From the NCBI RefSeq assembly GCF_905147365.1, contig NC_056418.1, positions 11,283,262-11,347,261 on the forward strand: a stretch of 64,000 bases of DNA, given 5' to 3'. This document shows positions 44,961 through 54,224 of the stretch, one piece after another. Source of the DNA: Aricia agestis (lineage: Eukaryota > Arthropoda > Insecta > Lepidoptera > Lycaenidae). Every line of letters begins with the position of its first letter. Within the stretch, counting starts at the first letter, position 1. A program made the position numbers and the translations under genes. The notes beneath the pieces were generated by a model, which was not told the DNA's origin, made no database searches, and saw nothing but the letters and a program-made list of their open reading frames with translations.

Positions 44961-45222
44961 CTGTAAAGGTCGCAACGTTAAGTTGTGAAGGTATCAATGA
45001 AAATTATACAAATAACTACGAAAACTTTACAGGTGTCTAAGAAAACTGTACAAGTAGCTACGAAAGTTGAGTAGGTGTCTACGAAAACTATGTAGGTGTC
45101 TACGAAAACTGTGTAGGTATCTACGAAAACTGTGTAGGCGTCTACGAAAACTGTGTAGGTGTCTACGAAAACTGGGTAGGTGTCTACCAAAACTGTGTAG
45201 TTGTCTACGAAAAGTGTTTTGG
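44960..45222. repeat. 21-bp minisatellite
   Basis: About eleven to twelve units of GTGTCTACGAAAACTGTGTAG, most regular between 45060 and 45200 and decayed at the left. Because 21 is a multiple of 3, both strands show repetitive 7-residue frames (VDTYTVF, CLRKLCR); these are not good evidence for a protein. Confidence 0.9.
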
Positions 45223-45589
45223 ATTTCTATTCAATATGACGTTGTTGAGATGTCATTATAATAATATAGCAACGGATTGTAGCCGTCGCCAGTCTACTGG
45301 GTTAAATTTCGGAACACGCCTTATAAATTACTATAACTAAAACATAACCCTAGTTCTGGCGCAGTCGGGCAAAGGTAAAGCAGGTCAAGTATTGCTTTCG
45401 TGTTGATAATTCAGTGTAATAAGGCAGTTCCGGCCCAAACCGAACTGATTTTAGCTCGTTAGCTTTTCAATTTACTGCCTGATGGAAACACGTAGCTACG
45501 GACTTTTACCAACCACTATTTTCTTTAAATTTCACTAGATTTCACAATTTTTAATTTTAATTACACTAATAGCTTATTTAAACTACTGA

Positions 45590-45815
45590 ACAGATTTTGA
45601 TGAAACTTGCAGTATTACCTACGTTGAACGATACCTAGTGCAACAAACAAAAATTACTTTAATCAGACTTGTAGTTCCGGAAATAAACGAACACAAAAAT
45701 AATAAAAACGTACATAGATACGTACACTTTTATCTCATTTGATCAAACTGATATGATACATACCTAGATACAGGTCGAATTGATAACCTCTTTTTTTAAA
45801 GAAAAAAAAATTAAA
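45590..45815. repeat. AACCGACTTC repeat, copy 2 (body only)
   Basis: Shares TGATGAAACTTGCA, ATACCTAGTGCAACAA and GTCGAATTGATAACCTC with 20206-20534; the terminal AACCGACTTC words are lost. Confidence 0.6.
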
Positions 45816-45909
45816 AAATAAACTGTTCATATCCATCCATCTGAAACTATAGATTAGCATCGTTATAATTAGTAATTTAAATTAAAATGATTATATTATT
45901 ATACTCGTA

Positions 45910-46510
45910 GTACAGGTTCCCTAGAACATTTTTTGACCTGACTACTATCAAGCTAATTTCTCGTGAGTAGCTTCATTTTGATAAGACGAACAACAATTTC
46001 CTCCTCTGCGAAAATTCTCGAAAGTCTTCGTTGACTACGGAACCCTAAAACGAACCCCTAACCAGCAGATTTTTTGTATATTGATAGGTTATTATTGATA
46101 TATAAAATAAGTCGGGTTTTCCTTCCTGACGCTATAACTCCAGAACGCACTAACCGATTTCCACATTGTTTTGTATTTGTTGGAAAGGTCTCGGGCTCCG
46201 TGAGGTATTTAGACAAAAAAAAATCAGAAAAACTTCAAGAGAAAAGCAGGAAAACAGGGAAAATCATTTTATGGCAAAACAACGTTTGCCGGGACAGCTA
46301 GTTATTGATATTATTTAACAGTAACATTGTCCTACAAATAGAACAATCCATATTTTAGGACCATCAATCGAAATATTTAATCCTTTCTATGTGTATCACT
46401 TTCGAGAATTTTCGCAGAGGAAAATGTTGTTCGTATTATCAAAATTAAGCTACACGCGAAAAATTAGCTTGGTAGTAATCAGGTCGAAAAATGTTCTAGG
46501 GAACCTGTAC
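45910..46510. mobile_element. TA-flanked foldback element with nested retroposon
   Basis: The inverted ends GTACAGGTTCCCTAGAACAT are bordered by TA (45908-45909, 46511-46512). The arms include CAAGCTAATTT and GTAGCTT. The ends are related to 22243-22382. It contains the retroposon 46102-46301. A further solitary end of the same type is at about 46555-46607. Confidence 0.8.
46102..46301 (-). mobile_element. CTGTCCCGGC-type retroposon with 10-bp TSD
   Basis: Minus-strand head CTAGCTGTCCCGGCAAACG at 46301. Flanking direct repeats TTATTGATAT (46092-46101, 46302-46311) are exact and show it was inserted by target-primed retroposition into the foldback element. Confidence 0.85.
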
Positions 46511-46607
46511 TATAATATCATTTTGTATTGTTTAATATTTTAAATGACGAAAATTTTGCTTGATAGCTGTAATCAGGTCAACAAAATATGTTCTAGGAAA
46601 CCTGTAC

Positions 46608-47009
46608 TAATAACTAATAATATATCCATAAACAGTCTAAACTTTAAGACCTAAGTAATATGTATCACACAACCTGTAACCCAATTCCTGGTCATTACAG
46701 AGTTAGCCACGTGCGGATTATCTCCAGATTTTATACCCCGCTAGAACAGAGATAAAATTTTACGACCTAATCCCATAATGAACAGAACATTGTAGTAACA
46801 AGTTTTTCTTTATGACTTTAGGTTTATTTATGTTTAAAAAGTTCTTCTAGTATATTATTTAAAATAATTACAACTACAAGCTTGATACCCGTACTGCTTT
46901 TTAACCGACATCTATAATTGAAGGTCCTTTCTAACATACTACGGTACTTGTATATTTTCATGCAAGGGCATTAATACATTAGCTGTTATCAAAATATTAT
47001 TTATCTTAT
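46608..47009. other. No gene recognised
   Basis: AT-rich spacer. Confidence 0.45.
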
Positions 47010-47292
47010 AATATAATATAAAATTCTCGTGTCACAATGTTAGTTACTGTACTCCTCCGAAACGGCTTTACTGATTTTTACTAAATTTTACATGCATATT
47101 CAGTAGGCCTGAGAATTGGCTACTGGCTACTTTTTATATTGATAAGTGCATTTGTTGAATAAATAATAGTAAATTATTACAACTCGAGACTGACGGCGAA
47201 TGACATGCCATTACTTATTTAGTCACTACAATAAAATAATATGCTACTAGCTACTAGCTGTCCCGGCAAAACAACGTTTGCGGGGACAGCTA
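47010..47292 (-). mobile_element. CTGTCCCGGC-type retroposon with inverted head
   Basis: A minus-strand copy (tail at 47025, head at 47292) is joined head-to-head to a 17-bp piece of a plus-strand head, CTAGCTGTCCCGGCAAA at 47257. The junction forms a hairpin with one mismatch. Confidence 0.75.
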
Positions 47293-47299
47293 GTTATAA

Positions 47300-48425
47300 T
47301 TATATTATCTTCTATTGTTACCAATACGGCTGAGGCCGCTAAGAATAAGGTAGGAAAAGTATCAGAAATGTTTTCTTCATAAAACAGTAATATAATTATT
47401 ATATTGTTAACTTTAAAATTCGTTGGTTAATTAATTCGATTAATTTAGCCGGTAATCTCACAATGGCTTGCATATTGTATACACCCAAAATTCGTTACAC
47501 AAAGGAAAAGGTTATCCTGTAAGGGTTTCGTGAAAAACAATGAGCTTTTTACAACGGATACCTTTGTTTCTGGTTTTAATGTTTTTTAATTTATTAAGTT
47601 CTTTTTTTAGAACAGACACGGTGTAATTCTCCAATTTATTTTTTTATTTTTATAGAATGTTCAAAAAACGAATTGAGGTATGAAACTTCAATTGAAATGG
47701 TAACTTATTTTTTACTAGGTATTCGTGGGTGCCGTACATTTTAATCCGCACAAAACTAGCCTATATACCTGTGGTCTACACTTCTGATCTGGTCTGGTCG
47801 TCAATATTATGACAAGTTTTTTGACAGGGGGTCAATGACCGCTACGGACAGAATTCGGCAATTTGAGAGTAGCTACAACAACAGAATTCGATTGAAACTG
47901 AATTCTTTGTTCAAATCGATTTTTTGAACAAAGAATAGGGATGGGAATGTGAAATATGTTATCGATAAAAAGTGAACAAATCCGTTGTCCGTAAAAAAAC
48001 CTAACAGTATGCAAATGAAATACCAATAGCCGCTGCACTTTGCTAGTTGTTGATCGAAAAATCTTTCCGTTCGTTATGCAACATATTCCGGAACACGGGT
48101 ATGCAATTTCGACATTTTGTTGCCTTTTTGGCGTAGACCTTAGAATGTTTGTGACATGGCTTTTACATTAAATATGACTTCAGTACACCAATAGAGCTAT
48201 TTAATCCAATATTTTACATCTTTGGTTGGCCGTGTTGTTATTTAATTGAAAAATGCAAAATAGTAAAAATCGTGAAAAATAAAACTAGCGTTAAATGCGT
48301 CTGATTGGTCAAAATAAAAAAAAAACGTTTACTCGAAGCATATGGGAAAGTTTTAACAGAATCCGAAATTCCAGCGATCGAAGATGTACTTATGTTGGAC
48401 TAAAATACAGAATATCATGCTCATA
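47300..48425. other. No gene recognised
   Basis: AT-rich upstream flank of the Gypsy element. A small hairpin at 47898-47937 involves GAATTCTTTGTTCAA and TTGAACAAAGAAT. Confidence 0.45.
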
Positions 48426-48538
48426 ATATTGTTACGGTACATGGTATACGGACACGTGGTGCGCAAGTACATACTCGAACCTTCTAAAAAGGTCCAATGT
48501 TTGTTTACGTGTTTACCCTTTATTTGTTAGCGTGTTTG

Positions 48539-48576
48539 AATTTAGACCTTATGACTGAGTCCATAAGGTCTAAATT
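48539..48576. promoter_or_regulatory. Hairpin in LTR U3
   Basis: AATTTAGACCTTATG (48539-48553) pairs perfectly with 48562-48576 around ACTGAGTC; repeated in the 3' LTR. It could be a factor-binding palindrome; function unknown. Confidence 0.8.
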
Positions 48577-48706
48577 AAATTCAACTTACTGCACTTATCG
48601 CAAGGACGGCAGTTTTATTGTGGTACATGCCCGAGCCGCCTAGAAATTTCCCACGGTTGTTTACTTGTTTACGTGAATCGGGAAATTTCTGGAATTCGTC
48701 TCGCCA

Positions 48707-48743
48707 TATAAAAAGAGCCGCAGGCAGGCCAGGCAAGTCAGTT
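48707..48743 (+). promoter_or_regulatory. LTR core promoter: TATA box and initiator
   Basis: TATAAAAA at 48707-48714 and the arthropod initiator TCAGTT at 48738-48743. The A at 48740 lies 33 bp downstream of the first T of the TATA box, the expected pol II spacing. Transcription, hence the start of R, is predicted there. Confidence 0.75.
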
Positions 48744-48988
48744 CCTTTCGAGCTATCATCAAGGCGATTTCGGAGTGAACACAAGTGATTAATAGTGAGT
48801 GAACCAGTGAAACCTGCGACTTGGCTACGACCTAGGACAGTGATAGTGCTTAGTGATTGGACCTAGTGATTAGTGTTTGGACTTAGTGCTAAGTGTTGTG
48901 ACCTAGTGTTTAGTGCAGTGTTAATAAAGTCTTCAAGAGAGTCACCAGGTCTTTCTCTCCAAATCCTCGAACCCTAGCACGTAACAAC

Positions 48989-49002
48989 TGGTGTCAGAAG
49001 TG
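48989..49002 (+). other. Primer binding site, tRNA-Leu type
   Basis: TGGTGTCAGAAGTG, two bases after the LTR, is complementary to the 3' end of tRNA-Leu (ends ...CACTTCTGACACCA in tRNA-Leu genes I know). The next base departs from a longer match. It primes minus-strand DNA synthesis. Confidence 0.75.
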
Positions 49003-49012
49003 CGATTTGGAG

Positions 49013-50626
49013 ATGCCATTGACTCCGAGAGAGGACTTCAAGGGGAGTGTCAGGACAAGGGCGCAGCGAGCTGCTGCCATTGACTCCGAGAGAGGAGTTG
49101 CGGAGGCCACACCCACTGGGGACCAAGCTCCGCCCACTGAGGGACAGGCCCCACCCACTGGCCCCGCCCACATGGCTCCGCCCACTGGCCACGCCCACCA
49201 GGATCCGCCCACTTTGGTGGAAGCCACGCCCACTGGCTCCGCCCACCGGGACACGCCCACTGGCCACGCCCCTCAGGCTCCGCCCACTTTGGGCATGGCC
49301 ACGCCCACTGGATCCGCCCACCAGGCCACGCCCACTCAGGCCACGCCCACTAGCTCCGCCCACCGAGCTCCGTCTGCTCAACCCCTGCCTACTGGCTCCA
49401 GCCACCATGCATCGCCCGTAGCTTCTGCGGCCCCTCAAGTGGCTCCCCAATTACAAAGCCTAATTGAGTTAATTCAGGCTCTGCAAGAATCACAAGACCG
49501 CAAGTTCGGTGCTTTGCAAGAGGCACAAGACCGCAAGCTCGGTGCTTTGCAAGAGGCACAAGACCGTAAGCTCAGCGCGTTGCAAGAGTCACAAGAGTCA
49601 CATGATCGCAAGCTCGGCGCTTTGCAAGAATTACAAGAACGCAAGCTCGGCGCTTTGCAGGAGTCACAAGAGCAACAAAAGGACCTCCAAGAAAAAGCGC
49701 TTTTGGCTATAAAGGATGTTAGTGACACGGTGACTAAGCTTCGTAAAGACGTCGACGTAATGGACGAACGCGTTACCGGGTTGGGAGTGGATGTGGAAAA
49801 TGTGAAAACCGGCCTCACTGAACTACAGAAAAAAGTAGTGCGCCTGGAAACCACAGGAGTCGCGACGTCTAGTGGAGCTTCCGTAGTGGTACAAGGACCA
49901 AGAGTTAAAGTGCCACCATACGACGGTACTACTTCTTGGAACGCTTATCGTCAGCAATTCCAGACGGTTGCTTCTGCCAACGGATGGACTGACGAACAAT
50001 GCCTGACCGCTCTCACTGTCGCGCTCAGAGGGCAAGCCTTGTCAGTCCTGGAAGCACATACAGGAAATGGGTTCAAAGACCTGATGGAGGCCCTTGAATC
50101 CAGATACGGGGAGCGACACCTGGAGCACGTGTTCCGTGCTCAACTTCGTTACAGAGTCCAACGCTCAGGAGAGGGACTGCAACAATGGGCGTTGGAAATT
50201 GAAAAACTGGTCAAGAAGGCACACCCAGGAGCCGATTCCAAGATGGTTGACTCGAACATTGTTCAAGCCTTTGTCGACGGAATCAGGGACCTGGAAGTCA
50301 GAGCTGCGGTGAGGCTACGTCACCACACCTCGCTTAAGGAAGCATTGGCGCATGCTTTGGAGGTCGAGGCTGTTCGGCGTGACATACGGCAGACCTATAA
50401 GATCCGTGAGGTCTCTGAGGAAGTCAAGGAGGTTAAGGCTCCTATAAAGAAAAATTTTGGAGCCATGTGCTACAAGTGCGGCGAGAGGGGCCATCTTCAG
50501 CTCAACTGCCCGCAGAAGGAGACCCAGATGGCAAGAATGAAAAGACTCGAGGAACGCATTGAACAAATAGAGGAGCTGAAGAAGCAAGGAGCTTCGTCCC
50601 CTACCCGGGAGCAGGGAAACGAATAA
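49013..50626 (+). CDS. gag: Gypsy Gag (capsid-nucleocapsid), 537 aa
   Basis: It makes the structural protein of the intracellular particle that packages the element RNA. The open frame extends to a TTG at 49007, but the first ATG is 49013, 27 bp after the LTR end. Residues about 30-140 are Pro/Thr/His-rich and built of short repeats (CCGCCCACTGG and ACGCCCACT in DNA). Residues about 150-230 are a coiled coil with repeats of LGALQEAQDRK. A conventional retrotransposon capsid domain follows (VPPYDGTTSWNAYRQQF to about residue 460). A CCHC zinc knuckle (C486, C489, H494, C499) binds nucleic acid. The last ~25 residues are acidic/basic helix. The stop at 50624 overlaps the pol frame, and a slippery heptamer lies just before it. 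Confidence 0.92.
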   Translation: MPLTPREDFKGSVRTRAQRAAAIDSERGVAEATPTGDQAPPTEGQAPPTGPAHMAPPTGHAHQDPPTLVEATPTGSAHRDTPTGHAPQAPPTLGMATPTGSAHQATPTQATPTSSAHRAPSAQPLPTGSSHHASPVASAAPQVAPQLQSLIELIQALQESQDRKFGALQEAQDRKLGALQEAQDRKLSALQESQESHDRKLGALQELQERKLGALQESQEQQKDLQEKALLAIKDVSDTVTKLRKDVDVMDERVTGLGVDVENVKTGLTELQKKVVRLETTGVATSSGASVVVQGPRVKVPPYDGTTSWNAYRQQFQTVASANGWTDEQCLTALTVALRGQALSVLEAHTGNGFKDLMEALESRYGERHLEHVFRAQLRYRVQRSGEGLQQWALEIEKLVKKAHPGADSKMVDSNIVQAFVDGIRDLEVRAAVRLRHHTSLKEALAHALEVEAVRRDIRQTYKIREVSEEVKEVKAPIKKNFGAMCYKCGERGHLQLNCPQKETQMARMKRLEERIEQIEELKKQGASSPTREQGNE

Positions 50627-50672
50627 AAGCCAGGACTAAGGGGCGAGTACTGGCTGATGCGGAGGAAGCCCC
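50614..50672 (+). promoter_or_regulatory. Predicted -1 ribosomal frameshift signal
   Basis: The heptamer GGGAAAC (50614-50620) is in the gag phase X-XXY-YYZ (last base of CAG, then GGA AAC), a canonical slippery site, two codons before the gag stop. After a 7-nt spacer, AGCCAG (50628-50633) pairs with CTGGCT (50650-50655). GGGGC in that loop (50640-50644) pairs with GCCCC (50668-50672), an H-type pseudoknot. pol is in the -1 frame. Sequence and phase are seen; function is inferred. Confidence 0.75.
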
Positions 50673-53600
50673 AATAACAGTTGTCTCCCAAGCAAGCAGC
50701 GGGAATAGTCTGGTAATTCAGGGAACTATTAACGGGACAGATTGCAAAATGACTCTAGACACAGGAGCCTCTAGAACAATAGTGAACCCAAACTTGGTAA
50801 AAGCCGCAAGGAGGCACAAGAGGAGAATTAACTGTCGGCTTCTTACTGCCTCCGGTCAGCCAATACCCGTCCTGGGAGAAATGTCAGTTACGATTAATGT
50901 AGGGGGATCCTCATACCCTCATGACGTTATCGTGGCTGAGATTATGGATGATTGCATCTTGGGTTTGGATTTCATGAAGAAGCACAACTGCAGAATTAAT
51001 GTCGCCGACGGAGTGTTCAAGTGTGGCGAAGAAGAAATTTTCATCCTTGGAGGCGCTTGCGGGAAAGTTGAATGTGAAAAGAAAGTCATAATACCTGGAC
51101 TAGCGGAAGCTAGAGTGCTGGTGAAACTACCGCCAGCTGGAAAGAAGAAGTTAAATAGATGCGTGTTGATCGAAGACTTACCTACCAAGACATCAGCGCA
51201 AAAACTGATGACGGCGAGAACCCTTGTTAGTGGTAGCAGTAACGCTGTGGTCAGGGTTTTGAATCTTGGTGATCGCGAGATCTGCTTGAACAAAGGTGAC
51301 GTCATTGGAAAGTGCGAGGAAGTTGTCTGGATGAGAAAGTGTAGTTCGATCACAGGCTCAGACTCAGCAAACACCAGCAACTATGGAATAGTGACTGAGC
51401 TACTCGATGACTGCAAGAGTAATCTGACTTATTCGCAGAGCATGAAAGCTAAGAAATTTTTACAACGCCACGCGAATATCTTCTCCAGTCAGGAAGGCGA
51501 CCTTGGAAGAACGTCGATGGTTCAGCACAGGATAGATACCGGAAGCGAGAACCCAATTCATCAACGAGCAAGACGGATACCCATTGCAAAGGAAAAAGAA
51601 GTTGAAGGCCTTTTGGAGGACATGAGAAGGAATAAGATAATTGAACCGTCTGCAAGTCCGTGGTGCTCACCGGTTGTATTAGTGAAGAAGAAAGATGGCA
51701 GCACAAGATTTTGTGTGGACTACAGACGTCTCAATGATGTCACTAAGAAGGACAGCTATCCATTACCTCGAATCGACGATACTCTGGATACCTTAAGTGG
51801 CATGAAATGGTTCTCAACCCTGGACCTGAAATCTGGATACTGGCAGGTGGAAATTCATCCAAAAGACAAGGAGAAGACAGCGTTCTCCACCGGTAAAGGT
51901 CTATGGCAATTTAACGTCATGCCCTTTGGATTGTGCAACGCACCTGCCACATTTGAGCGTCTCATGGAGTGTGTACTGGCAGGCTTAGTTGGAGAGGCTT
52001 GCTTAGTCTATTTGGACGACGTCATCATTGTTGGCCGCGACTTCGAGGACCATTTGCGAAACTTAGAACGAGTTTTCGCCAAAATAGAGGGGGCCAAGTT
52101 AAAGTTGAATCCGAAAAAGTGTCGTTTATTCAGGAGTAAGGTGAACTATCTCGGCCATGTTATCTCCAGTGATGGAATTCAGACGGACCCGGAGAAACTA
52201 GAAGCAGTCCAAAATTGGCCAACCCCTAAGAACAAAACCGAAGTGCGGGCATTTCTTGGCCTATGCTCCTACTACAGGCGTTTTGTTAAGGGATTCTCAG
52301 AGATAGCCAAGCCATTACATCGGCTGACAGAAGATAAACGACAGTTTATTTGGGACGAGACTTCTGAAGATTCTTTTCAGAAACTGAAGAAACATCTCTG
52401 TGAAACACCAATCCTGGGGTATCCACAACCTGAAGGTCAGTTTATAGTCGATACGGACGCAAGCAACACGGCCATTGCAGGGGTGTTATCTCAAAAACAG
52501 GGTGAAAGAGAAGTTGTAATTGCATATTTCAGCAAATCTTTATCTAAGCCAGAGAGAAACTACTGTGTGACAAGAAGAGAACTCTTGGCTGTCGTAAAGA
52601 CGCTACAACATTTCAGCAAGTATCTCATTGGCAGACAGTTTTTACTGCGAACTGATCACGCAGCCTTGAAGTGGCTACTACAATTCAAGAACCCAGAAGG
52701 TCAAGTAGCTCGATGGATTGAACAGCTCCAGGAGTATGACTTCAAGACCGAACACCGCAGCGGAAAGTCGCATGGGAATGCCGACGCACTCTCACGAAGG
52801 CCGTGTTCAGAAGACTGCAAACATTGTGTTAAGCAGGAATCTAATGAAGTAACATTAAAGTTAACGAAAACGAGTCCTTTGGGCCCATGGGAGAATGATG
52901 CTATGAGGGAGGCTCAAGAAACAGATGACGACCTTCGGCACATCATCACATGGAAGAAACGGGGTGATGAAAAACCAATCTGGAGTGAGGTTGCACCCAC
53001 TGGCGCTGTCACTAAGGCGTACTGGGCGCAATGGGACAGCCTGATACTTCAAAACGGAATACTCTACCGGAAATGGGAGAAGACCAACGGCAGAGAGTTC
53101 CATCTTCAGATAGTTGTCCCAAGAACGAGAGTACCGGATGTTCTCCGTGAAATGCATGATGGCGTATCAGGAGGTCATCTAGGAGTAAAGAGGACGTTAA
53201 CAAAAGTGCGAGAACGATTCTACTGGTTACATTGTCGAGACGATGTACAGGATTGGTGCCGCAAATGCACTACTTGCGCTGCAGTGAAGGGACCGCAGAC
53301 AAGGAGCCGTGGGAACCTGCGCTTGTATAATGTTGGCGCACCGTGGGAACGAATCGCAGTTGACGTAGCTGGGCCATTTCCCGTGACGGAATCGGGAAAC
53401 AAGTATTTTATGGTCGTCATGGATTACTTCACCAAATGGCCCGAAGTGTTCGCCATACCAAACCAAGAAGCTACAACAGTCGCTTCTAAATTAGTCGAAG
53501 AAGTGATATCTCGGTTTGGTGTGCCTCTGGAAATCCATTCTGATCAGGGCAGGAATTTCGAATCGCAGGTCTTCCAGGAAGTGTGCAGAATTTTGGGAAT

Positions 53601-54213
53601 GCATAAAACGAGGACCACCGCGTACCATCCACAGTCTGATGGAATGGTTGAGAGATTTAACCAGACCCTTGAGAGGCATTTGGCGAAATTGGTAGATGAC
53701 AAACAAAAGGACTGGGACAAGTATATACCGCTCTTCCTTCTGTCGTACCGTACCGCCGAGCATGAGAGCATAAAAGCTACCCCGGCGTATGTCAATTACG
53801 GTAGAGAACTGCGAGTACCAGTAGACCTCTTGACAGGAGGGTCACCGGAAGAACCAAAGACCGTACCAGATTATGTCTGCGATTTAAGGGAAAAGATGCG
53901 TTATATACACGCCATGGTTCGGGAAAATGGGTTACAGTCAAGTGAGAACATGAAGACCAGATACGACCGGAAATCGAATACAAGCGACTTCGAAGAAGGG
54001 TCACTGGTGTGGCTGCATAACCCAACTCGCCGAAAAGGCAAATCTCCAAAGTTGCAGACCAAGTGGGACGGCCCATACAAAGTGGTTACCCGATTGAATG
54101 ATGTGACTTACAGGATTCAAAAGCAACCAAGAGGGACATTCAAAGTGGTACACATAGACCGCCTGGCGCGTTACCATGGCAGTAACAATGATGCTCGGGA
54201 CGAGCATCTCTAA
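50620..54213 (+). CDS. pol: Gypsy Pol: protease, RT, RNase H, integrase
   Basis: The frame is open from 50563 to the stop at 54211-54213 and overlaps gag by 64 nt in the -1 phase. The first ATG (50749) falls inside the protease active site, so it cannot be the native start; expression by frameshift is expected. Numbering from that Met: protease DTGAS (D4); RT with YPLPRIDD, FSTLDLKSGYWQ, MPFGLCNAP and YLDD (421-424); RNase H with VDTDAS and RTDHAAL; integrase with an HHCC zinc-binding domain (GGHLG ... CRKCTTCAA) and a DDE core D872, D932, E968, the last two separated by exactly 35 residues. A GPY/F-type end (KWDGPYKV) follows. All catalytic residues are present and no stop or frameshift is seen. 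The clade within Gypsy is not determined. Confidence 0.95.
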   Translation, partial: RIKARTKGRVLADAEEAPITVVSQASSGNSLVIQGTINGTDCKMTLDTGASRTIVNPNLVKAARRHKRRINCRLLTASGQPIPVLGEMSVTINVGGSSYPHDVIVAEIMDDCILGLDFMKKHNCRINVADGVFKCGEEEIFILGGACGKVECEKKVIIPGLAEARVLVKLPPAGKKKLNRCVLIEDLPTKTSAQKLMTARTLVSGSSNAVVRVLNLGDREICLNKGDVIGKCEEVVWMRKCSSITGSDSANTSNYGIVTELLDDCKSNLTYSQSMKAKKFLQRHANIFSSQEGDLGRTSMVQHRIDTGSENPIHQRARRIPIAKEKEVEGLLEDMRRNKIIEPSASPWCSPVVLVKKKDGSTRFCVDYRRLNDVTKKDSYPLPRIDDTLDTLSGMKWFSTLDLKSGYWQVEIHPKDKEKTAFSTGKGLWQFNVMPFGLCNAPATFERLMECVLAGLVGEACLVYLDDVIIVGRDFEDHLRNLERVFAKIEGAKLKLNPKKCRLFRSKVNYLGHVISSDGIQTDPEKLEAVQNWPTPKNKTEVRAFLGLCSYYRRFVKGFSEIAKPLHRLTEDKRQFIWDETSEDSFQKLKKHLCETPILGYPQPEGQFIVDTDASNTAIAGVLSQKQGEREVVIAYFSKSLSKPERNYCVTRRELLAVVKTLQHFSKYLIGRQFLLRTDHAALKWLLQFKNPEGQVARWIEQLQEYDFKTEHRSGKSHGNADALSRRPCSEDCKHCVKQESNEVTLKLTKTSPLGPWENDAMREAQETDDDLRHIITWKKRGDEKPIWSEVAPTGAVTKAYWAQWDSLILQNGILYRKWEKTNGREFHLQIVVPRTRVPDVLREMHDGVSGGHLGVKRTLTKVRERFYWLHCRDDVQDWCRKCTTCAAVKGPQTRSRGNLRLYNVGAPWERIAVDVAGPFPVTESGNKYFMVVMDYFTKWPEVFAIPNQEATTVASKLVEEVISRFGVPLEIHSDQGRNFESQVFQEVCRILGMHKTRTTAYHPQSDGMVERFNQTLERHLAKLVDDKQKDWDKYIPLFLLSYRTAEHESIKATPAYVNYGRELRVPVDLLTGGSPEEPKTVPDYVCDLREKMRYIHAMVRENGLQSSENMKTRYDRKSNTSDFEEGSLVWLHNPTRRKGKSPKLQTKWDGPYKVVTRLNDVTYRIQKQPRGTFKVVHIDRLARYHGSNNDARDEHL

Positions 54214-54224
54214 GAGGGGAGTAG
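54212..54224 (+). other. Polypurine tract
   Basis: AAGAGGGGAG overlaps the last two bases of the pol stop codon and ends 3 bp before the 3' LTR. It primes plus-strand DNA synthesis in this class of element. Confidence 0.85.

Larger units (their letters stand above)
48430..48986 (+). repeat. 5' LTR of the Gypsy element
   Basis: Starts TGTTACGG and ends CACGTAACA, so TGTTAC/GTAACA form the short terminal inverted repeats. U3 carries a 15-bp-stem hairpin (48539-48576), a TATA box and an arthropod initiator; R carries AATAAA (48923-48928). The U5-proximal part has repeated CCTAGTGATTAGTG words (about 48840-48920). Confidence 0.95.

Noticed and set aside
48581..48784. 67-codon minus frame occurring identically at 54376-54579
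   Set aside because: Lies within both LTRs; identity is due to LTR duplication, not a gene pair.
48974..49450. 158-codon minus frame over gag (GRGLSGRGL repeats)
   Set aside because: Antisense shadow of the gag N-terminal repeats; gag itself has the capsid domain and zinc knuckle.
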